Origin: an uncultured Actinomycetes bacterium
GTDB lineage: Bacteria; Actinomycetota; Actinomycetes; Nanopelagicales; Nanopelagicaceae
Length of the DNA: 64,000 bases
Assembly: GCA_903827945.1 (NCBI GenBank)
Contig: CAIKKN010000001.1
Span: 1 to 64,000, forward strand
Reading direction: 5' to 3'
The stretch's first letter is position 1. Each line of letters opens with the position of its first letter. Shown in pieces: positions 46,004 through 58,804 of this stretch. Both the position numbers and the translations under genes were made by a program. Below the pieces are notes generated by a model. It made no database searches and was not told where the DNA came from. It saw nothing but the letters and a program-made list of their open reading frames with translations.

Positions 46004-46885
46004 TTAGCCGTTCAGAATTTTGCGCATAAGTTCTGCCGTTTCACTTGGCGTCTTACCAACTTTTACACCAGCAGCTTCGAGAGCTTCCTTCTTGCCTTGT
46101 GCTGTACCTGAAGAGCCAGAAACAATTGCACCAGCATGACCCATTGTTTTGCCTTCTGGAGCAGTGAATCCAGCAACATAACCAACAACTGGCTTTGTCA
46201 CATATTCAGAAATGAATGCAGCAGCACGCTCTTCAGCATCGCCACCGATTTCACCAATCATGACAATTGCATCTGTATCAGGATCATCTTGGAATGCACG
46301 CAAGCAATCGATATGTGTAGTTCCAATTATTGGATCTCCACCAATACCTACAGCGGTCGAGAATCCAAAGTCACGGAGCTCATACATCATTTGATATGTA
46401 AGTGTTCCCGACTTTGAAACTAAACCAATACGACCTGGACCTGTAATATCTGCCGGAATAATGCCGAGATTTGATTGTCCAGGGCTAATTAAACCTGGGC
46501 AGTTTGGCCCAACAATACGAGTAGTTCCTTTGCTTTGGGAGTATGCGAAAAAGGCTGCGGTGTCATGTACTGGAATTCCTTCGGTAATCACAACGACAAG
46601 AGGAATCGCTGCATCAATTGCATCAATCACTGCTGCCTTTGCAAACTTCGGTGGAACGAACACAACGGATGCATTGGCTTGGGTTGCAGCTATTGCTTCG
46701 GCAACTGTGTTGAATACAGGAAGTGTTTTACCTGAAATCTCAACGGTTTGTCCGCCCTTACCAGGAGTGACACCTCCAACAACATTTGTTCCTGAAGCAA
46801 TCATTCGACCAGTGTGCTTTGTTCCTTCTGAACCGGTCATACCCTGAACAATCAGGCGCGTATCTTTATTAATAAAGATTGCCAT
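46004..46885 (-). CDS. sucD: Succinyl-CoA synthetase alpha subunit
   Basis: This 293-residue subunit binds CoA and carries the phosphohistidine of the TCA-cycle step that makes ATP or GTP from succinyl-CoA. The CoA-binding [12 protein letters not shown] (residues 14-25), VTEGIPVHD (about 100), GPNCPG (about 125) and the active-site [13 protein letters not shown] (His about 246) are clear. ATG 46885 overlaps the sucC stop by one nucleotide (TAATG). Confidence 0.97.
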   Translation of the reverse strand: MAIFINKDTRLIVQGMTGSEGTKHTGRMIASGTNVVGGVTPGKGGQTVEISGKTLPVFNTVAEAIAATQANASVVFVPPKFAKAAVIDAIDAAIPLVVVITEGIPVHDTAAFFAYSQSKGTTRIVGPNCPGLISPGQSNLGIIPADITGPGRIGLVSKSGTLTYQMMYELRDFGFSTAVGIGGDPIIGTTHIDCLRAFQDDPDTDAIVMIGEIGGDAEERAAAFISEYVTKPVVGYVAGFTAPEGKTMGHAGAIVSGSSGTAQGKKEALEAAGVKVGKTPSETAELMRKILNG

Positions 46886-48045
46886 TATTTCGCCGCCAAT
46901 TCTGCAGCCTTCGCAGCTGCTCCATCCATGGTGTCGAGTTGCTGCACAAGTGGATGCGCCGCCTCATTCAAGATTCGACGACCTTCTAATACGTTATTTC
47001 CATCGAGGCGAACAACGATTGGCTTTGTAGCTTTGTCGCCCAGAATGTTGAGCGCCTGGACTATTCCGTTGGCAACAGCATCACATGCAGTGATGCCTCC
47101 AAATACATTTACAAAAACGCTTCGAACGTCTTTATCACCCAAAATAATGGAGAGTCCATTTGCCATAACTTCAGCCGATGCGCCACCTCCGATATCAAGG
47201 AAGTTTGCTGGCTTAACGCCATACTTTTCCCCAGCATATGCAACAACATCTAGCGTGCTCATTACGAGGCCCGCTCCATTGCCGATGATTCCAACTTCTC
47301 CATCTAACTTCACATAGTTAAGGTTTAATTCCTTAGCTTGAGCTTCAAGAGGATTAGCCGATGCATGATCTACAAGGTCGCTGTGGCCTGCATGGCGAAA
47401 CTCTGCGTTGTCATCAAGAGTCACCTTTCCATCTAGAGCAACTATTCGACCATCTTCAGTCTTTACCAAAGGATTAATTTCCATCAGAGTTGCATCTTCT
47501 GCCACGAATGCAGCCCAAAGCTTTACTAATACATCTGCAACTTGATCTTGAACGACTTCTGGAAATTGGCCAAGCGCTGCGATTTCCTTTGCCTTTTCCA
47601 ACGTCACGCCAACATTTGGATCAATTCCAACTCGAGCCAATTTCTCTGGTTGCGTTTTTGCAACTTCTTCAATTTCCATTCCGCCGGCAACTGATGCCAT
47701 AACTAGGAAATTTCTGTTAGCGCGGTCGAGAAGAATTGATGCGTAATATTCTTCGGCAATCGGCGCCGCCTGAGCAATCATCACCTTGTGAACGGTATGA
47801 CCCTTAATATCCATTCCGAGAATAGCCGCTGCCTTTTCGCGAGCATCGGCTGCATCTTGTGCAAGCTTTACTCCGCCAGCTTTACCGCGACCACCAATTT
47901 TTACTTGAGCTTTGACGACAACTCGTCCACCCATAACTGAAGCTGCTTTTTCTGCTTCGTCTGCAGTTGTAGCAACTGCACCAGCAAGTACTGGAATGTT
48001 ATGTGCTTCGAAGAGATCTCGAGCTTGATACTCAAAGAGATCCAC
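46885..48045 (-). CDS. sucC: Succinyl-CoA synthetase beta subunit
   Basis: This 386-residue ATP-grasp subunit binds nucleotide and succinate. It begins [18 protein letters not shown], then [19 protein letters not shown] (about residues 44-62; ATP-grasp), MEINPLV (about 192) and [15 protein letters not shown] (about 253). Start GTG 48045 has GGGGA five nt upstream, but this ribosome binding site is one arm of a perfect inverted repeat (48048-48094), so translation may be controlled by a leader hairpin. Confidence 0.97.
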   Translation of the reverse strand: MDLFEYQARDLFEAHNIPVLAGAVATTADEAEKAASVMGGRVVVKAQVKIGGRGKAGGVKLAQDAADAREKAAAILGMDIKGHTVHKVMIAQAAPIAEEYYASILLDRANRNFLVMASVAGGMEIEEVAKTQPEKLARVGIDPNVGVTLEKAKEIAALGQFPEVVQDQVADVLVKLWAAFVAEDATLMEINPLVKTEDGRIVALDGKVTLDDNAEFRHAGHSDLVDHASANPLEAQAKELNLNYVKLDGEVGIIGNGAGLVMSTLDVVAYAGEKYGVKPANFLDIGGGASAEVMANGLSIILGDKDVRSVFVNVFGGITACDAVANGIVQALNILGDKATKPIVVRLDGNNVLEGRRILNEAAHPLVQQLDTMDGAAAKAAELAAK

Positions 48046-48047
48046 TA

Positions 48048-48094
48048 ATTTCCCCGATCATCTAGTGATTAGAAAGTGAGTAATACGGGGAAAT
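48048..48094 (-). promoter_or_regulatory. Inverted repeat that pairs with the sucC ribosome binding site
   Basis: On the minus strand, ATTTCCCCG (48086-48094) is followed after 29 nt by its exact complement CGGGGAAAT (48048-48056), then TA and the GTG start. The second arm contains the GGGGA ribosome binding site. In an mRNA that begins upstream, the 9-bp stem would block ribosome entry. If transcription starts between the arms, the pair could instead be a DNA operator. Confidence 0.55.
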
Positions 48095-48098
48095 CCTA

Positions 48099-48114
48099 CT
48101 GTCTTGGTAGACAG
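48099..48114 (-). other. Short hairpin after pcrA
   Basis: CTGTC and GACAG flank a 6-nt loop, 7 nt downstream of the pcrA stop codon. There is no T tract, so at best it is a weak terminator; pcrA transcripts may read into the sucC leader. Confidence 0.35.
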
Positions 48115-48121
48115 ATTCTTT

Positions 48122-50347
48122 CTAGAGCTTTTCCACCGGGGCATACCTTAGGAGGAGTCTCTTCTCCCCCAGTGAGCCGAAATTGATAGTCGCTTCGGCT
48201 CTATCTCCTTCGCCATTAACAACGACGACTGTTCCAAGCCCAAATGTGTCATGTGCCACACGGTCGCCCGGAGCCAGGACCAACGCGGTGGTTGGGGCAA
48301 CTCGCTTACCCGTCGCCTTAGGGGGCGGTCCAAAACTTTTCTTAACTCTGGTCGAACGCACCACATCGTCATTCCACGAAATAACTTCGCTCGGAATTTC
48401 AGCGAGAAAACGAGAAGGCTCGTTGTTCTTCCAATTTCCAAATGCCATCCGCGACATTGCGCGTGAAACATACAATCGCTCGCGTGCTCGAGTTAATCCC
48501 ACGTATGCCAGGCGTCTCTCTTCCTCGAGTTCAGTTGTATCAGTTTGTTCATTTTCGATTGCACGGAAGTGAGGAAAGATTTGTTCCTCCATACCCGTCA
48601 AGAAAACCGTTGGAAATTCAAGACCCTTTGCAGTATGAAGAGTCATCAACGTCACGACACCTTCACTTCCTGCATCAGCATCAGGTATTTGATCAGAATC
48701 AGAAACAAGAGAAACGCCCTCCAAGAATCCAGCAAGAGTTGCTTCCTCTGCCTCCTCTAGATCAGATTGCTCATATTCAGTTACTACATTAAGAAGTTCA
48801 TACAAGTTTTCCAATCGACTTTCATCTTGCGGGTCCGTACTCTTCTTTAATTCAGTCTCGAGCCCGCTCTGCTCTAATACAGCTTTAGCGATATTCGATG
48901 GCTTTGTTTTTGCTTCTACCAAAGTTCGAAGCGTGTACATCAACTGCAAGAAATCCCGAATAGCTTGAAGTGAACGGGCAGGTAGCTCGCTCTCTACCTG
49001 ATTCATAGCTTCCCACAAAGTTATGCCGTGTTTCTTTGCAAATTCATCAACAATCTCTATTGCTCGATCTCCGATGCCGCGCTTTGGAGTGTTAACAATT
49101 CTTCGCAATGAAATTTCATCGGCTGGATTCACAAGCGCCTTGAGGTAGCCAAGCAAATCTTTTACTTCAGCACGTTCAAAGAATCGCAAACCGCCAACAA
49201 CTTTGTAAGGGATACCAGAACGTGCGAGTGTTGATTCAATTGACCGGGATTGCGCATTCGTCCGATAGAAGATTGCCGTCTCCCCTGGATTGGAGATTCC
49301 TTCATTTTTAAGGCGGCGAATTTCACCTGTGATGAATTCTGCCTCGTCATGATCTGTTTCAGCGACAAAGCCAGTGATGTGGTGGCCTGCGCCTGCTTCT
49401 GACCACAAGTTTTTATCTTTTCTTCCTTTGTTGTTTGAGATGACAGAGTTGGCTGCCGTCAAAATATTTTGGGTAGAGCGATAATTCTGCTCGAGCATAA
49501 TTGTTTGCGCACTTGGGTAATCCTCTTCAAATTGGAGGATGTTTCGAATATTGGCGCCTCTAAATGCATAAATGGATTGATCAGCATCGCCTACTACGCA
49601 CAATTCAGCCGTAGGAAAGCCCTCACTTTCCACTCCTACTAATTCCCGAATTAACATGTATTGCGCATGGTTTGTATCTTGATACTCATCAACAAGAATG
49701 TGCTTGAATCTCGAACGGTATCTGGCGCGCACTTCTGGGAATTTTTGCAAGACTTCTACAGTCTTCATTATCAAGTCATCGAAATCCATGGCATTTGCCG
49801 CAGTCAAACGGCGTTGATAAACCGAGTAGATCTCACCAGCCATTTTGTCGACGAAATCAAATTCAGCTCTTTGGAAAGTGCTTGGAGTTTGGAGTTCATT
49901 CTTGGCATTTGAAATTCGTGCCTGAATTGCTCCTGGTTTGATTTCAGTTCCATCAAGTCCAAGCTCTTTCATGATTCGCTTGATAAGCATCGAACTATCC
50001 GAGGAGTCATAAATAGCGAAGGATGTTGTAAAGCCCAATTTAGTCGCTTCATTTCTCAGAATACGAACGCATGCAGAGTGAAAGGTTGAAACCCACATCG
50101 ACTTTGCGGAGTCGCCAACAAGTTCTGCAACTCGCTCTTTCATCTCAGCGGCGGCCTTATTCGTAAAGGTAATGGCCAAAACTTCATAGGGAGCTACGCC
50201 ACGTTCGGCCAAAAGGTAGGCAATTCTTCGCGTCAGGACTCTTGTCTTTCCGGAGCCCGCTCCTGCAACTACTAGTAATGGCGATCCTCGATGAACGACA
50301 GCCTCCTGTTGTTGCGGATTGAGGCTTGTTAGATCAAGTTGAGACAC
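48122..50347 (-). CDS. pcrA: ATP-dependent DNA helicase PcrA/UvrD
   Basis: This 741-residue superfamily 1A helicase acts in nucleotide excision repair and replication restart. It shows the Q-motif LNPQQQEAV, Walker A VVAGAGSGKTRVLT (about residue 27), DEYQDTN (motif II, about 230), QSIYAFRGAN (motif III), LEQNYRS (motif IV), MTLHTAKGLEFP (motif V) and VGLTRARERLYVS (motif VI). The C-terminal Tudor-like domain (GDRVAHDTFGLGTVV) that contacts RNA polymerase is present. Start GTG 50347 with AAGG about 8 nt upstream. It diverges from the PIG-L gene by 23 nt. Confidence 0.96.
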   Translation of the reverse strand: MSQLDLTSLNPQQQEAVVHRGSPLLVVAGAGSGKTRVLTRRIAYLLAERGVAPYEVLAITFTNKAAAEMKERVAELVGDSAKSMWVSTFHSACVRILRNEATKLGFTTSFAIYDSSDSSMLIKRIMKELGLDGTEIKPGAIQARISNAKNELQTPSTFQRAEFDFVDKMAGEIYSVYQRRLTAANAMDFDDLIMKTVEVLQKFPEVRARYRSRFKHILVDEYQDTNHAQYMLIRELVGVESEGFPTAELCVVGDADQSIYAFRGANIRNILQFEEDYPSAQTIMLEQNYRSTQNILTAANSVISNNKGRKDKNLWSEAGAGHHITGFVAETDHDEAEFITGEIRRLKNEGISNPGETAIFYRTNAQSRSIESTLARSGIPYKVVGGLRFFERAEVKDLLGYLKALVNPADEISLRRIVNTPKRGIGDRAIEIVDEFAKKHGITLWEAMNQVESELPARSLQAIRDFLQLMYTLRTLVEAKTKPSNIAKAVLEQSGLETELKKSTDPQDESRLENLYELLNVVTEYEQSDLEEAEEATLAGFLEGVSLVSDSDQIPDADAGSEGVVTLMTLHTAKGLEFPTVFLTGMEEQIFPHFRAIENEQTDTTELEEERRLAYVGLTRARERLYVSRAMSRMAFGNWKNNEPSRFLAEIPSEVISWNDDVVRSTRVKKSFGPPPKATGKRVAPTTALVLAPGDRVAHDTFGLGTVVVVNGEGDRAEATINFGSLGEKRLLLRYAPVEKL

Positions 50348-50357
50348 GAGTGGAGTG

Positions 50358-50363
50358 TAACCT
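50358..50363 (+). promoter_or_regulatory. Putative leaderless -10 box of the PIG-L gene
   Basis: TAACCT, then 7 nt, then ATG 50371. It lies inside the 23-bp space between the divergent pcrA and PIG-L starts. Confidence 0.4.
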
Positions 50364-50370
50364 TCGCTCC

Positions 50371-51096
50371 ATGCCTCCTATTGATGACAGCGCAATTGAA
50401 CGAATCCTCTTTGTAACCGCCCATCCAGATGACCTCGATTTTGGGGCTGGCGGAACAATTCCACTCTGGACCGCAAAGGGAATTAGCGTCTCCTACTTTG
50501 TCTGCACTAATGGAGACCAGGGTGGCGTGGACCCTTCTGTTCCTCGCTCTGAAATGCCGAAAATTCGCCAACAGGAACAACGCGATGCTGGAAAAGTATT
50601 AGGTGTTACAGATGTAAATTTCCTCAACTACGTGGACGGGCATCTTGAAGCAACCATTGAGTTACGTAAAGAAATAGTTCGAGCAATTCGCAAAGTTCGC
50701 CCTCAGCGTATGGTCATTCAAAATCCAGAGAGAAACTGGGAAAGAATATTTTCTAGCCATCCAGATCACATGGCTGCAGCAGAAGCAGCAATGCAAGCGG
50801 TCTACCCAGATGCTGGAAACCCATTTGCATTTTCAGACCTCCTTGAATCTGAAGGCCTAGAGCCGTGGACCGTGAGTGAAGTCTGGGTAATGTCGCCAAA
50901 TGAAGTGAATCATGTTGTTGATATTTCATCGACAATCGATGTAAAACTCAAAGCAATTCGATCACATGTGAGTCAGACTGCGCATAGCCCAGAGCTCGAT
51001 GATCGAGTACGCGAATGGGGTAGCAAAAATGCAGAAGCGAATAATTTACCCGCTGGAAGTTATGCAGAGACCTATCGAGTCGTTGCGACAGCCTAA
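50371..51096 (+). CDS. PIG-L family zinc-dependent deacetylase
   Basis: This 241-residue LmbE/PIG-L hydrolase removes acetyl groups from N-acetylglucosamine-type substrates in known members (for example MshB or Mca in mycothiol metabolism). The first zinc motif is VTAHPDDLDFGAGGT (His and Asp about residues 18-21), with Leu where most members have Glu. The second is SSHPDHMAAAEAA (about 130), whose His would complete the site. The substrate is not identifiable; the context beside pcrA is not a mycothiol operon. ATG 50371 is the start; upstream in-frame codons lie inside pcrA. Confidence 0.85.
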   Translation: MPPIDDSAIERILFVTAHPDDLDFGAGGTIPLWTAKGISVSYFVCTNGDQGGVDPSVPRSEMPKIRQQEQRDAGKVLGVTDVNFLNYVDGHLEATIELRKEIVRAIRKVRPQRMVIQNPERNWERIFSSHPDHMAAAEAAMQAVYPDAGNPFAFSDLLESEGLEPWTVSEVWVMSPNEVNHVVDISSTIDVKLKAIRSHVSQTAHSPELDDRVREWGSKNAEANNLPAGSYAETYRVVATA

Positions 51097-51097
51097 A

Positions 51098-51805
51098 TTA
51101 TTTAACTGAAACCTTTTCAATACCAACTGCTTGCTTTGGTGTTCCGTCAGTACCGCCGCCGAGAACGCCTTGCGCCGCAACAGCTTTAAGAATATCTAGG
51201 CCCTTAACAATTGTTCCCCAGCGCGTGTAGTTGGCTCCAAGGGTTGTATCTGCATATACCAGGAAGAATTGGCTGCCATTTGTTCCGTGGCCGGTTTGCG
51301 TGAGGCCTGAGTTAGCCATAGCAACTGTTCCTGCGGGATAGTTATTTGCTACCGCTTGAGGAAGATTTTCGTCATCATAGGTAAAGAGCGGGCCACCCTT
51401 ACCAGAAGCAGTTGGGTCTCCACACTGAAGAACGTAAAGTCCATTGGTCGTTAGGCGATGACAAAGAGTCTTATTGAAATATCCTCCTTTAGCCAAGGCA
51501 GTCATGACAAGGACAGTTAATGGCGCATCCGCTCCATCTGCCTCAATCACAATTTGTCCACAATTTGTATCCAGTGTGAATGTTCGATTCTTGACAGGGA
51601 GCTTTACCGTTGGAGGTTGAATTTGTGGCTCTTTATGAGCATAGGCACTTGTGGATGCACAAAGAGATTTGGGAGCAGCGCCCATCTTTGTTTTGCCACT
51701 CATCATTGGTGACTTTTGATCTTTTGCAAAAGAGGTATTAGAAAATGAAAGGCAGGCAACCAAAGTCAGCGCAACCGTTACAACAATCTTCTTCGAACTC
51801 AACAT
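51098..51805 (-). CDS. Exported cyclophilin-type peptidyl-prolyl isomerase
   Basis: This 235-residue protein has an N-terminal signal (KK, hydrophobic core) ending either in a lipobox-like LVAC near residue 18 or in a signal peptidase I site after SFA. A linker of about 45 residues precedes a cyclophilin domain (about 70-235) that starts FTLDTNCGQIVIEADGADAP and includes GYFNKTLCHRLT, GTVAMANSG and NGSQFFLVYAD, where the Phe-Phe and Gln are active-site positions. It would help fold exported proteins. Its 3' end abuts the convergent PIG-L gene with a single base between. Confidence 0.9.
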   Translation of the reverse strand: MLSSKKIVVTVALTLVACLSFSNTSFAKDQKSPMMSGKTKMGAAPKSLCASTSAYAHKEPQIQPPTVKLPVKNRTFTLDTNCGQIVIEADGADAPLTVLVMTALAKGGYFNKTLCHRLTTNGLYVLQCGDPTASGKGGPLFTYDDENLPQAVANNYPAGTVAMANSGLTQTGHGTNGSQFFLVYADTTLGANYTRWGTIVKGLDILKAVAAQGVLGGGTDGTPKQAVGIEKVSVK

Positions 51806-51822
51806 TTACTTTCGCCCAATCC

Positions 51823-53391
51823 TTATTCCCACTCAATAGTGCCGGGAGGCTTGCTTGTGATATCGAGTACAACTCGATTTACATCGCGAACCTCATTGGT
51901 GATGCGAGTTGAAATCTTCTCCAATACTTCGTATGGAAGACGACTCCAATCTGCTGTCATCGCATCTTCACTCGAAACTGGGCGCAGAACAATGGGATGT
52001 CCATATGTTCTGCCGTCCCCTTGCACTCCCACACTGCGGACATCCGCAAGTAGGACTACTGGGCACTGCCAAATCTCTCGATCCAACTGAGCTGATTTTA
52101 ATTCATATCTTGCAATGGAATCGGCTTTTCGAAGAATTGTAAGTCTATTCTCAGTAACTTCTCCGACAATGCGGATGGCTAAGCCTGGGCCTGGAAATGG
52201 TTGGCGCCACACAATCTCACTCGGGAGCCCTAATTGCAGACCAACTTCACGAACCTCATCTTTAAAGAGGGTTCGGAGTGGTTCAATCAAAGTGAATTGC
52301 AAATCATCCGGCAGGCCGCCCACATTGTGATGAGATTTGATATTTGCTGTTCCGCTACCGCCGCCGGATTCAACAACATCTGGATAGAGAGTTCCTTGCA
52401 CAAGAAAATCAATTGCTTCTGGCTTTGCAGAAGTTAATTCGCGAGCTGCTTCTTCAAAGGATCGAATGAATTCTGCGCCAATAATCTTTCTCTTCGCTTC
52501 TGGATCGGTGACGCCAGCCAGAGCGTTGAGGAATTTCTCACGGGCATCAACAATCTTTAGTTCTACTCCGGTTGCTGCAACAAAATCTGTTTCAACTTGT
52601 TCGGCTTCACCTTCTCGAAGAAGACCGTGGTCGACAAAGACACACGTTAATTGCGAGCCGATCGCCTTTTGCACAATTGCAGCGGCAACTGCAGAATCAA
52701 CACCACCGGAGAGCCCACAAATAACGCGACTTGAACCAACGGCAGCACGTATCTTCGCAACTTCCTGAGCGACGATATTTTCACTTGTCCAGGTTGGTTT
52801 GCATCCGACAATATCGATTAACCAACGGCGCAAGATTTCTTGTCCGTGTTCTGAATGCATTACTTCTGGATGGTATTGAACTCCAGCCAATGAGCCACTT
52901 TCATTTTCGAATGCAACAATCGGAGTATCGAGAGTCTTTGCTGTAGAAATGAATCCTGCTGGAACTTCAGTAACGCTGTCACCGTGACTCATCCAAACGT
53001 TAAATTCTTTCGGCAGCCCCTTGAGAAGTTTCGAATCGGCTTCGTGCGAAATTGCAGTTCGGCCGAACTCAGATTTGCCAGTTTCGGTGACTACTCCGCC
53101 AAGTGCCGATGCCATAACCTGGAAGCCGTAGCAAATTCCAAAGACTGGGATTCCATGTTCAAAAATGGCAGGATCTAAAGTTGGAGCTCCTGGTGCATAA
53201 ACACTAGAAGGTCCACCGGAGAGAATGATTGCTTTAGGTTTCTTTGCAAGAATCTCTGCAACGGGCATCGATGAAGGAATGATTTCAGAATAAACGTGAG
53301 CTTGGCGAACTCTGCGAGCAATTAATTGTGCGTATTGCGCGCCAAAATCAATAACGAGAACAGTTTCGTTATTTCCTAGGGCCTCAGGCAC
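51823..53391 (-). CDS. guaA: GMP synthase (glutamine-hydrolysing)
   Basis: This 522-residue enzyme aminates XMP to GMP. The class I glutamine amidotransferase domain (residues 1-195) has the nucleophile in FGICYGFQ (Cys about 86) and the HPEV histidine (about 173). The ATP-pyrophosphatase domain has [12 protein letters not shown] (about 223), followed by the dimerisation domain ending PPGTIEWE. The start is taken as GTG 53391, overlapping the guaB3 stop by 8 nt; TTG 53403 is an alternative. It completes guaB-guaB3-guaA. Confidence 0.96.
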   Translation of the reverse strand: MPEALGNNETVLVIDFGAQYAQLIARRVRQAHVYSEIIPSSMPVAEILAKKPKAIILSGGPSSVYAPGAPTLDPAIFEHGIPVFGICYGFQVMASALGGVVTETGKSEFGRTAISHEADSKLLKGLPKEFNVWMSHGDSVTEVPAGFISTAKTLDTPIVAFENESGSLAGVQYHPEVMHSEHGQEILRRWLIDIVGCKPTWTSENIVAQEVAKIRAAVGSSRVICGLSGGVDSAVAAAIVQKAIGSQLTCVFVDHGLLREGEAEQVETDFVAATGVELKIVDAREKFLNALAGVTDPEAKRKIIGAEFIRSFEEAARELTSAKPEAIDFLVQGTLYPDVVESGGGSGTANIKSHHNVGGLPDDLQFTLIEPLRTLFKDEVREVGLQLGLPSEIVWRQPFPGPGLAIRIVGEVTENRLTILRKADSIARYELKSAQLDREIWQCPVVLLADVRSVGVQGDGRTYGHPIVLRPVSSEDAMTADWSRLPYEVLEKISTRITNEVRDVNRVVLDITSKPPGTIEWE

Positions 53392-54493
53392 GGTTAATAA
53401 CAACCTCTACGCGTTGGAATTCTTTGAGTTCTGAATATCCCGAAGTAGCCATCGCGCGGCGAAGAGCACCAAATAGATTCATGGATCCATCTGCAGTGTG
53501 AGATGGACCAGTAAGAATTTCTTGAAGCGTTCCGACTGTGCCCACATGAACACGGTTTCCGCGAGGCAACTCTTCATGAGCTGCTTCCATACCCCAGTGC
53601 CAACCCATTCCCGGAGCCTCTGAAGCTTTGGCAAGTGGAGAGCCCATCATTACAGCGTCCGCTCCGCATGCAATTGCTTTTGCAATATCCCCGCTCTTTC
53701 CGACTGAACCATCTGCGATGACATGAACGTAGCGGCCACCTGATTCGTCCATGTAGTCACGACGGGCTGAAGCCACATCTGCAACTGCTGAGGCCATCGG
53801 AACTTCGATTCCAAGAACATTGCGAGTGGTATGAGCAGAGCCTCCGCCAAAACCAACGAGAACGCCTGCAGCGCCTGCTCGCATCAAATGTTGAGCGCTT
53901 TGTCCTGTTGCACATCCGCCAACAATGACAGGAACATCCAAATCGTAAATAAATTTCTTAAGGTTAAGAGGCGCGTTCTCTGTCGCAACATGCTCAGCGC
54001 TCACAGTCGTTCCGCGAATCACAAAAATATCTACACCTGCATCCACAACAACTTTATGAAATTCTGCGGTGCGGGCAGGTGAAAGAGCTCCTGCAACGAT
54101 GACGCCCGCTGCGCGAATTTCTGCAATGCGAGACTTAATAAGTTCAGGCTGAATCGGTGCGGCATACAGAGCCTGCATACGACGAATTGCTTGCTCTTGA
54201 GGAAGAGATGAAATTTCACCAAGCGCGATGCGCGGATTTTCATGGCGAGTCCAAAGTCCTTCAAGGTTAAGAACTCCAACGCCACCTAAGTGACCAATTG
54301 CAATTGCTGTCTCTGGTGAGACAACTGAATCCATAGGCGCAGCAAGCATTGGTAGTTCAAACTTGTAAGCATCAATCTGCCATTGCGTGGAAACTTCCTT
54401 TGGGTCGCGTGTACGACGACTTGGGACGATCGCAATATCGTCAAAAGAGTAAGCCTGGCGGGCTCTCTTTCCGGGTCCAATCTCGATTTCCAT
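53384..54493 (-). CDS. guaB3: IMP dehydrogenase-family protein GuaB3
   Basis: This 369-residue TIM-barrel protein belongs to the GuaB3 branch, which naturally lacks CBS domains. It begins [21 protein letters not shown] (positions 2-22) and has [39 protein letters not shown] (about 200-225) and [14 protein letters not shown]-like barrel motifs. In place of the GxGSxCxTR catalytic loop it has [12 protein letters not shown], so the usual Cys is missing and IMP oxidation is unlikely. GuaB3 is widespread in actinobacteria with a debated activity, possibly GMP reductase-like. It follows guaB and precedes guaA. Confidence 0.88.
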   Translation of the reverse strand: MEIEIGPGKRARQAYSFDDIAIVPSRRTRDPKEVSTQWQIDAYKFELPMLAAPMDSVVSPETAIAIGHLGGVGVLNLEGLWTRHENPRIALGEISSLPQEQAIRRMQALYAAPIQPELIKSRIAEIRAAGVIVAGALSPARTAEFHKVVVDAGVDIFVIRGTTVSAEHVATENAPLNLKKFIYDLDVPVIVGGCATGQSAQHLMRAGAAGVLVGFGGGSAHTTRNVLGIEVPMASAVADVASARRDYMDESGGRYVHVIADGSVGKSGDIAKAIACGADAVMMGSPLAKASEAPGMGWHWGMEAAHEELPRGNRVHVGTVGTLQEILTGPSHTADGSMNLFGALRRAMATSGYSELKEFQRVEVVINRA

Positions 54494-54519
54494 AGTTACC
54501 TAATCTCTATCGCAATTAC

Positions 54520-55716
<1,197 letters not shown>

Positions 55717-55720
55717 CTAA

Positions 55721-57665
<1,945 letters not shown>

Positions 57666-57730
57666 AATGGTTTCTCTTTCTAGTAGCTGGTTTTCTACCC
57701 CTCAATGGTTCACCGCCGAAACCGATGCGG

Positions 57731-57757
57731 TTAGCAGTGTCACCCTGAGAGTGCTAA
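57731..57757. promoter_or_regulatory. CIRCE (HrcA operator) upstream of groES-groEL
   Basis: TTAGCAGTG-(9 nt)-GAGTGCTAA. The consensus is TTAGCACTC-N9-GAGTGCTAA: the right arm is perfect and the left arm has two changes. The spacing is exact, and the position, 66 nt before the groES start, is typical. This predicts control by HrcA, not encoded in this window. Confidence 0.9.
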
Positions 57758-57778
57758 AGCAGACTCTACTATGAGAAT

Positions 57779-58804
57779 TTAGGGCCAGAAAACTCGGTCC
57801 AGACCCGATGAAGACTCGGCCGCCAAGCCTAGGGAGGAGGCTGGCGCCCCGCTTGAAACAGCTAGAGAGGTGAGCGCGGCGACCATCGCCCCGTTATCCG
57901 TACATAGGGCCATAGGCGGGATTCGAAGCTCAATTCCAGCCTCCCCGCACCTTTGGGCGGCAACTTCCCGGAGCCTTGAATTGGCGGCAACTCCCCCGGC
58001 AATAATCAGAGTTTCGATGCCCTCCGACTTTGCAGCCGATAAGGCTTTTGCGAGTAACACATCTACTACTGCCTCTTGGAAAGAAGCCGCAACGTCTGCA
58101 ACTTTTGCTTGTGGGATTTTTTGCAAGTAACGTGAAACAGCCGTCTTGAGTCCAGAGAAAGAAAAGTCATAACGGTGATCTGCATCGTTTGTTAGGCCTC
58201 TCGGGAAATCAATTGCGAGGGCGTCACCATCTTTTGCAATTCGATCTATGGCAGGACCACCTGGAAAATCCAATTTCAAGATCCGCGCAATTTTATCAAA
58301 TGCCTCACCAGCTGCGTCATCGAGAGTAGAACCAATCACAATTACATCAGATGCAAAATGTGAAACTTTCAAAATGGAACTATGCCCACCGCTTACAAGT
58401 AATCCTATTGCTGGGTTGAGTTTGTGTTCTGAATTTAGCGCGTCAACTGCCAAATGTGCTGATAAATGATTAACACCGTACAAAGGCTTGTCGAGTGCCA
58501 GTGAAAGTCCGGAAGCAGAACTTACTCCTACAAGAAGAGCGCCAATTAGCCCCGGCCCGGCAGTGACGCCAAATGCATCAATGTCAGTCAGTGAAACTTT
58601 TGCCTCCGACAGCGCCCGCGTTAAGACTGAATGGATGGATTCCAAATGTGCGCGGCTTGCGATTTCTGGAACGACCCCACCAAAGCGCGCATGCTCTTCC
58701 ACACTTGAAGAAATTACATTTGCAAGAAGGGTTCGACCTTTGACAATACCGACAGCCGTTTCATCGCATGAAGTTTCAATTCCAAGTACTAGTGGCTGAT
58801 TCAT
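57779..58804 (-). CDS. tsaD: tRNA N6-adenosine threonylcarbamoyltransferase TsaD
   Basis: This 341-residue ASKHA-fold enzyme transfers the threonylcarbamoyl group to A37 of tRNAs that read ANN codons. It has [14 protein letters not shown] (residues 8-21), the metal-binding NHLSAH (His 113 and His 117), [11 protein letters not shown] (about 133) and a late CTDNGAMVA motif. Start ATG 58804 overlaps the stop of the TsaB-RimI gene. Partners TsaB and TsaE are encoded immediately upstream, so the t6A complex genes are together. Confidence 0.97.
   Translation of the reverse strand: MNQPLVLGIETSCDETAVGIVKGRTLLANVISSSVEEHARFGGVVPEIASRAHLESIHSVLTRALSEAKVSLTDIDAFGVTAGPGLIGALLVGVSSASGLSLALDKPLYGVNHLSAHLAVDALNSEHKLNPAIGLLVSGGHSSILKVSHFASDVIVIGSTLDDAAGEAFDKIARILKLDFPGGPAIDRIAKDGDALAIDFPRGLTNDADHRYDFSFSGLKTAVSRYLQKIPQAKVADVAASFQEAVVDVLLAKALSAAKSEGIETLIIAGGVAANSRLREVAAQRCGEAGIELRIPPMALCTDNGAMVAALTSLAVSSGAPASSLGLAAESSSGLDRVFWP

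Noticed and set aside
50345-50353. TACACT next to the pcrA GTG as a leaderless promoter
   Set aside because: It ends one base before the start codon, too close for a -10 element; AAGG at about 8 nt is the better reading.
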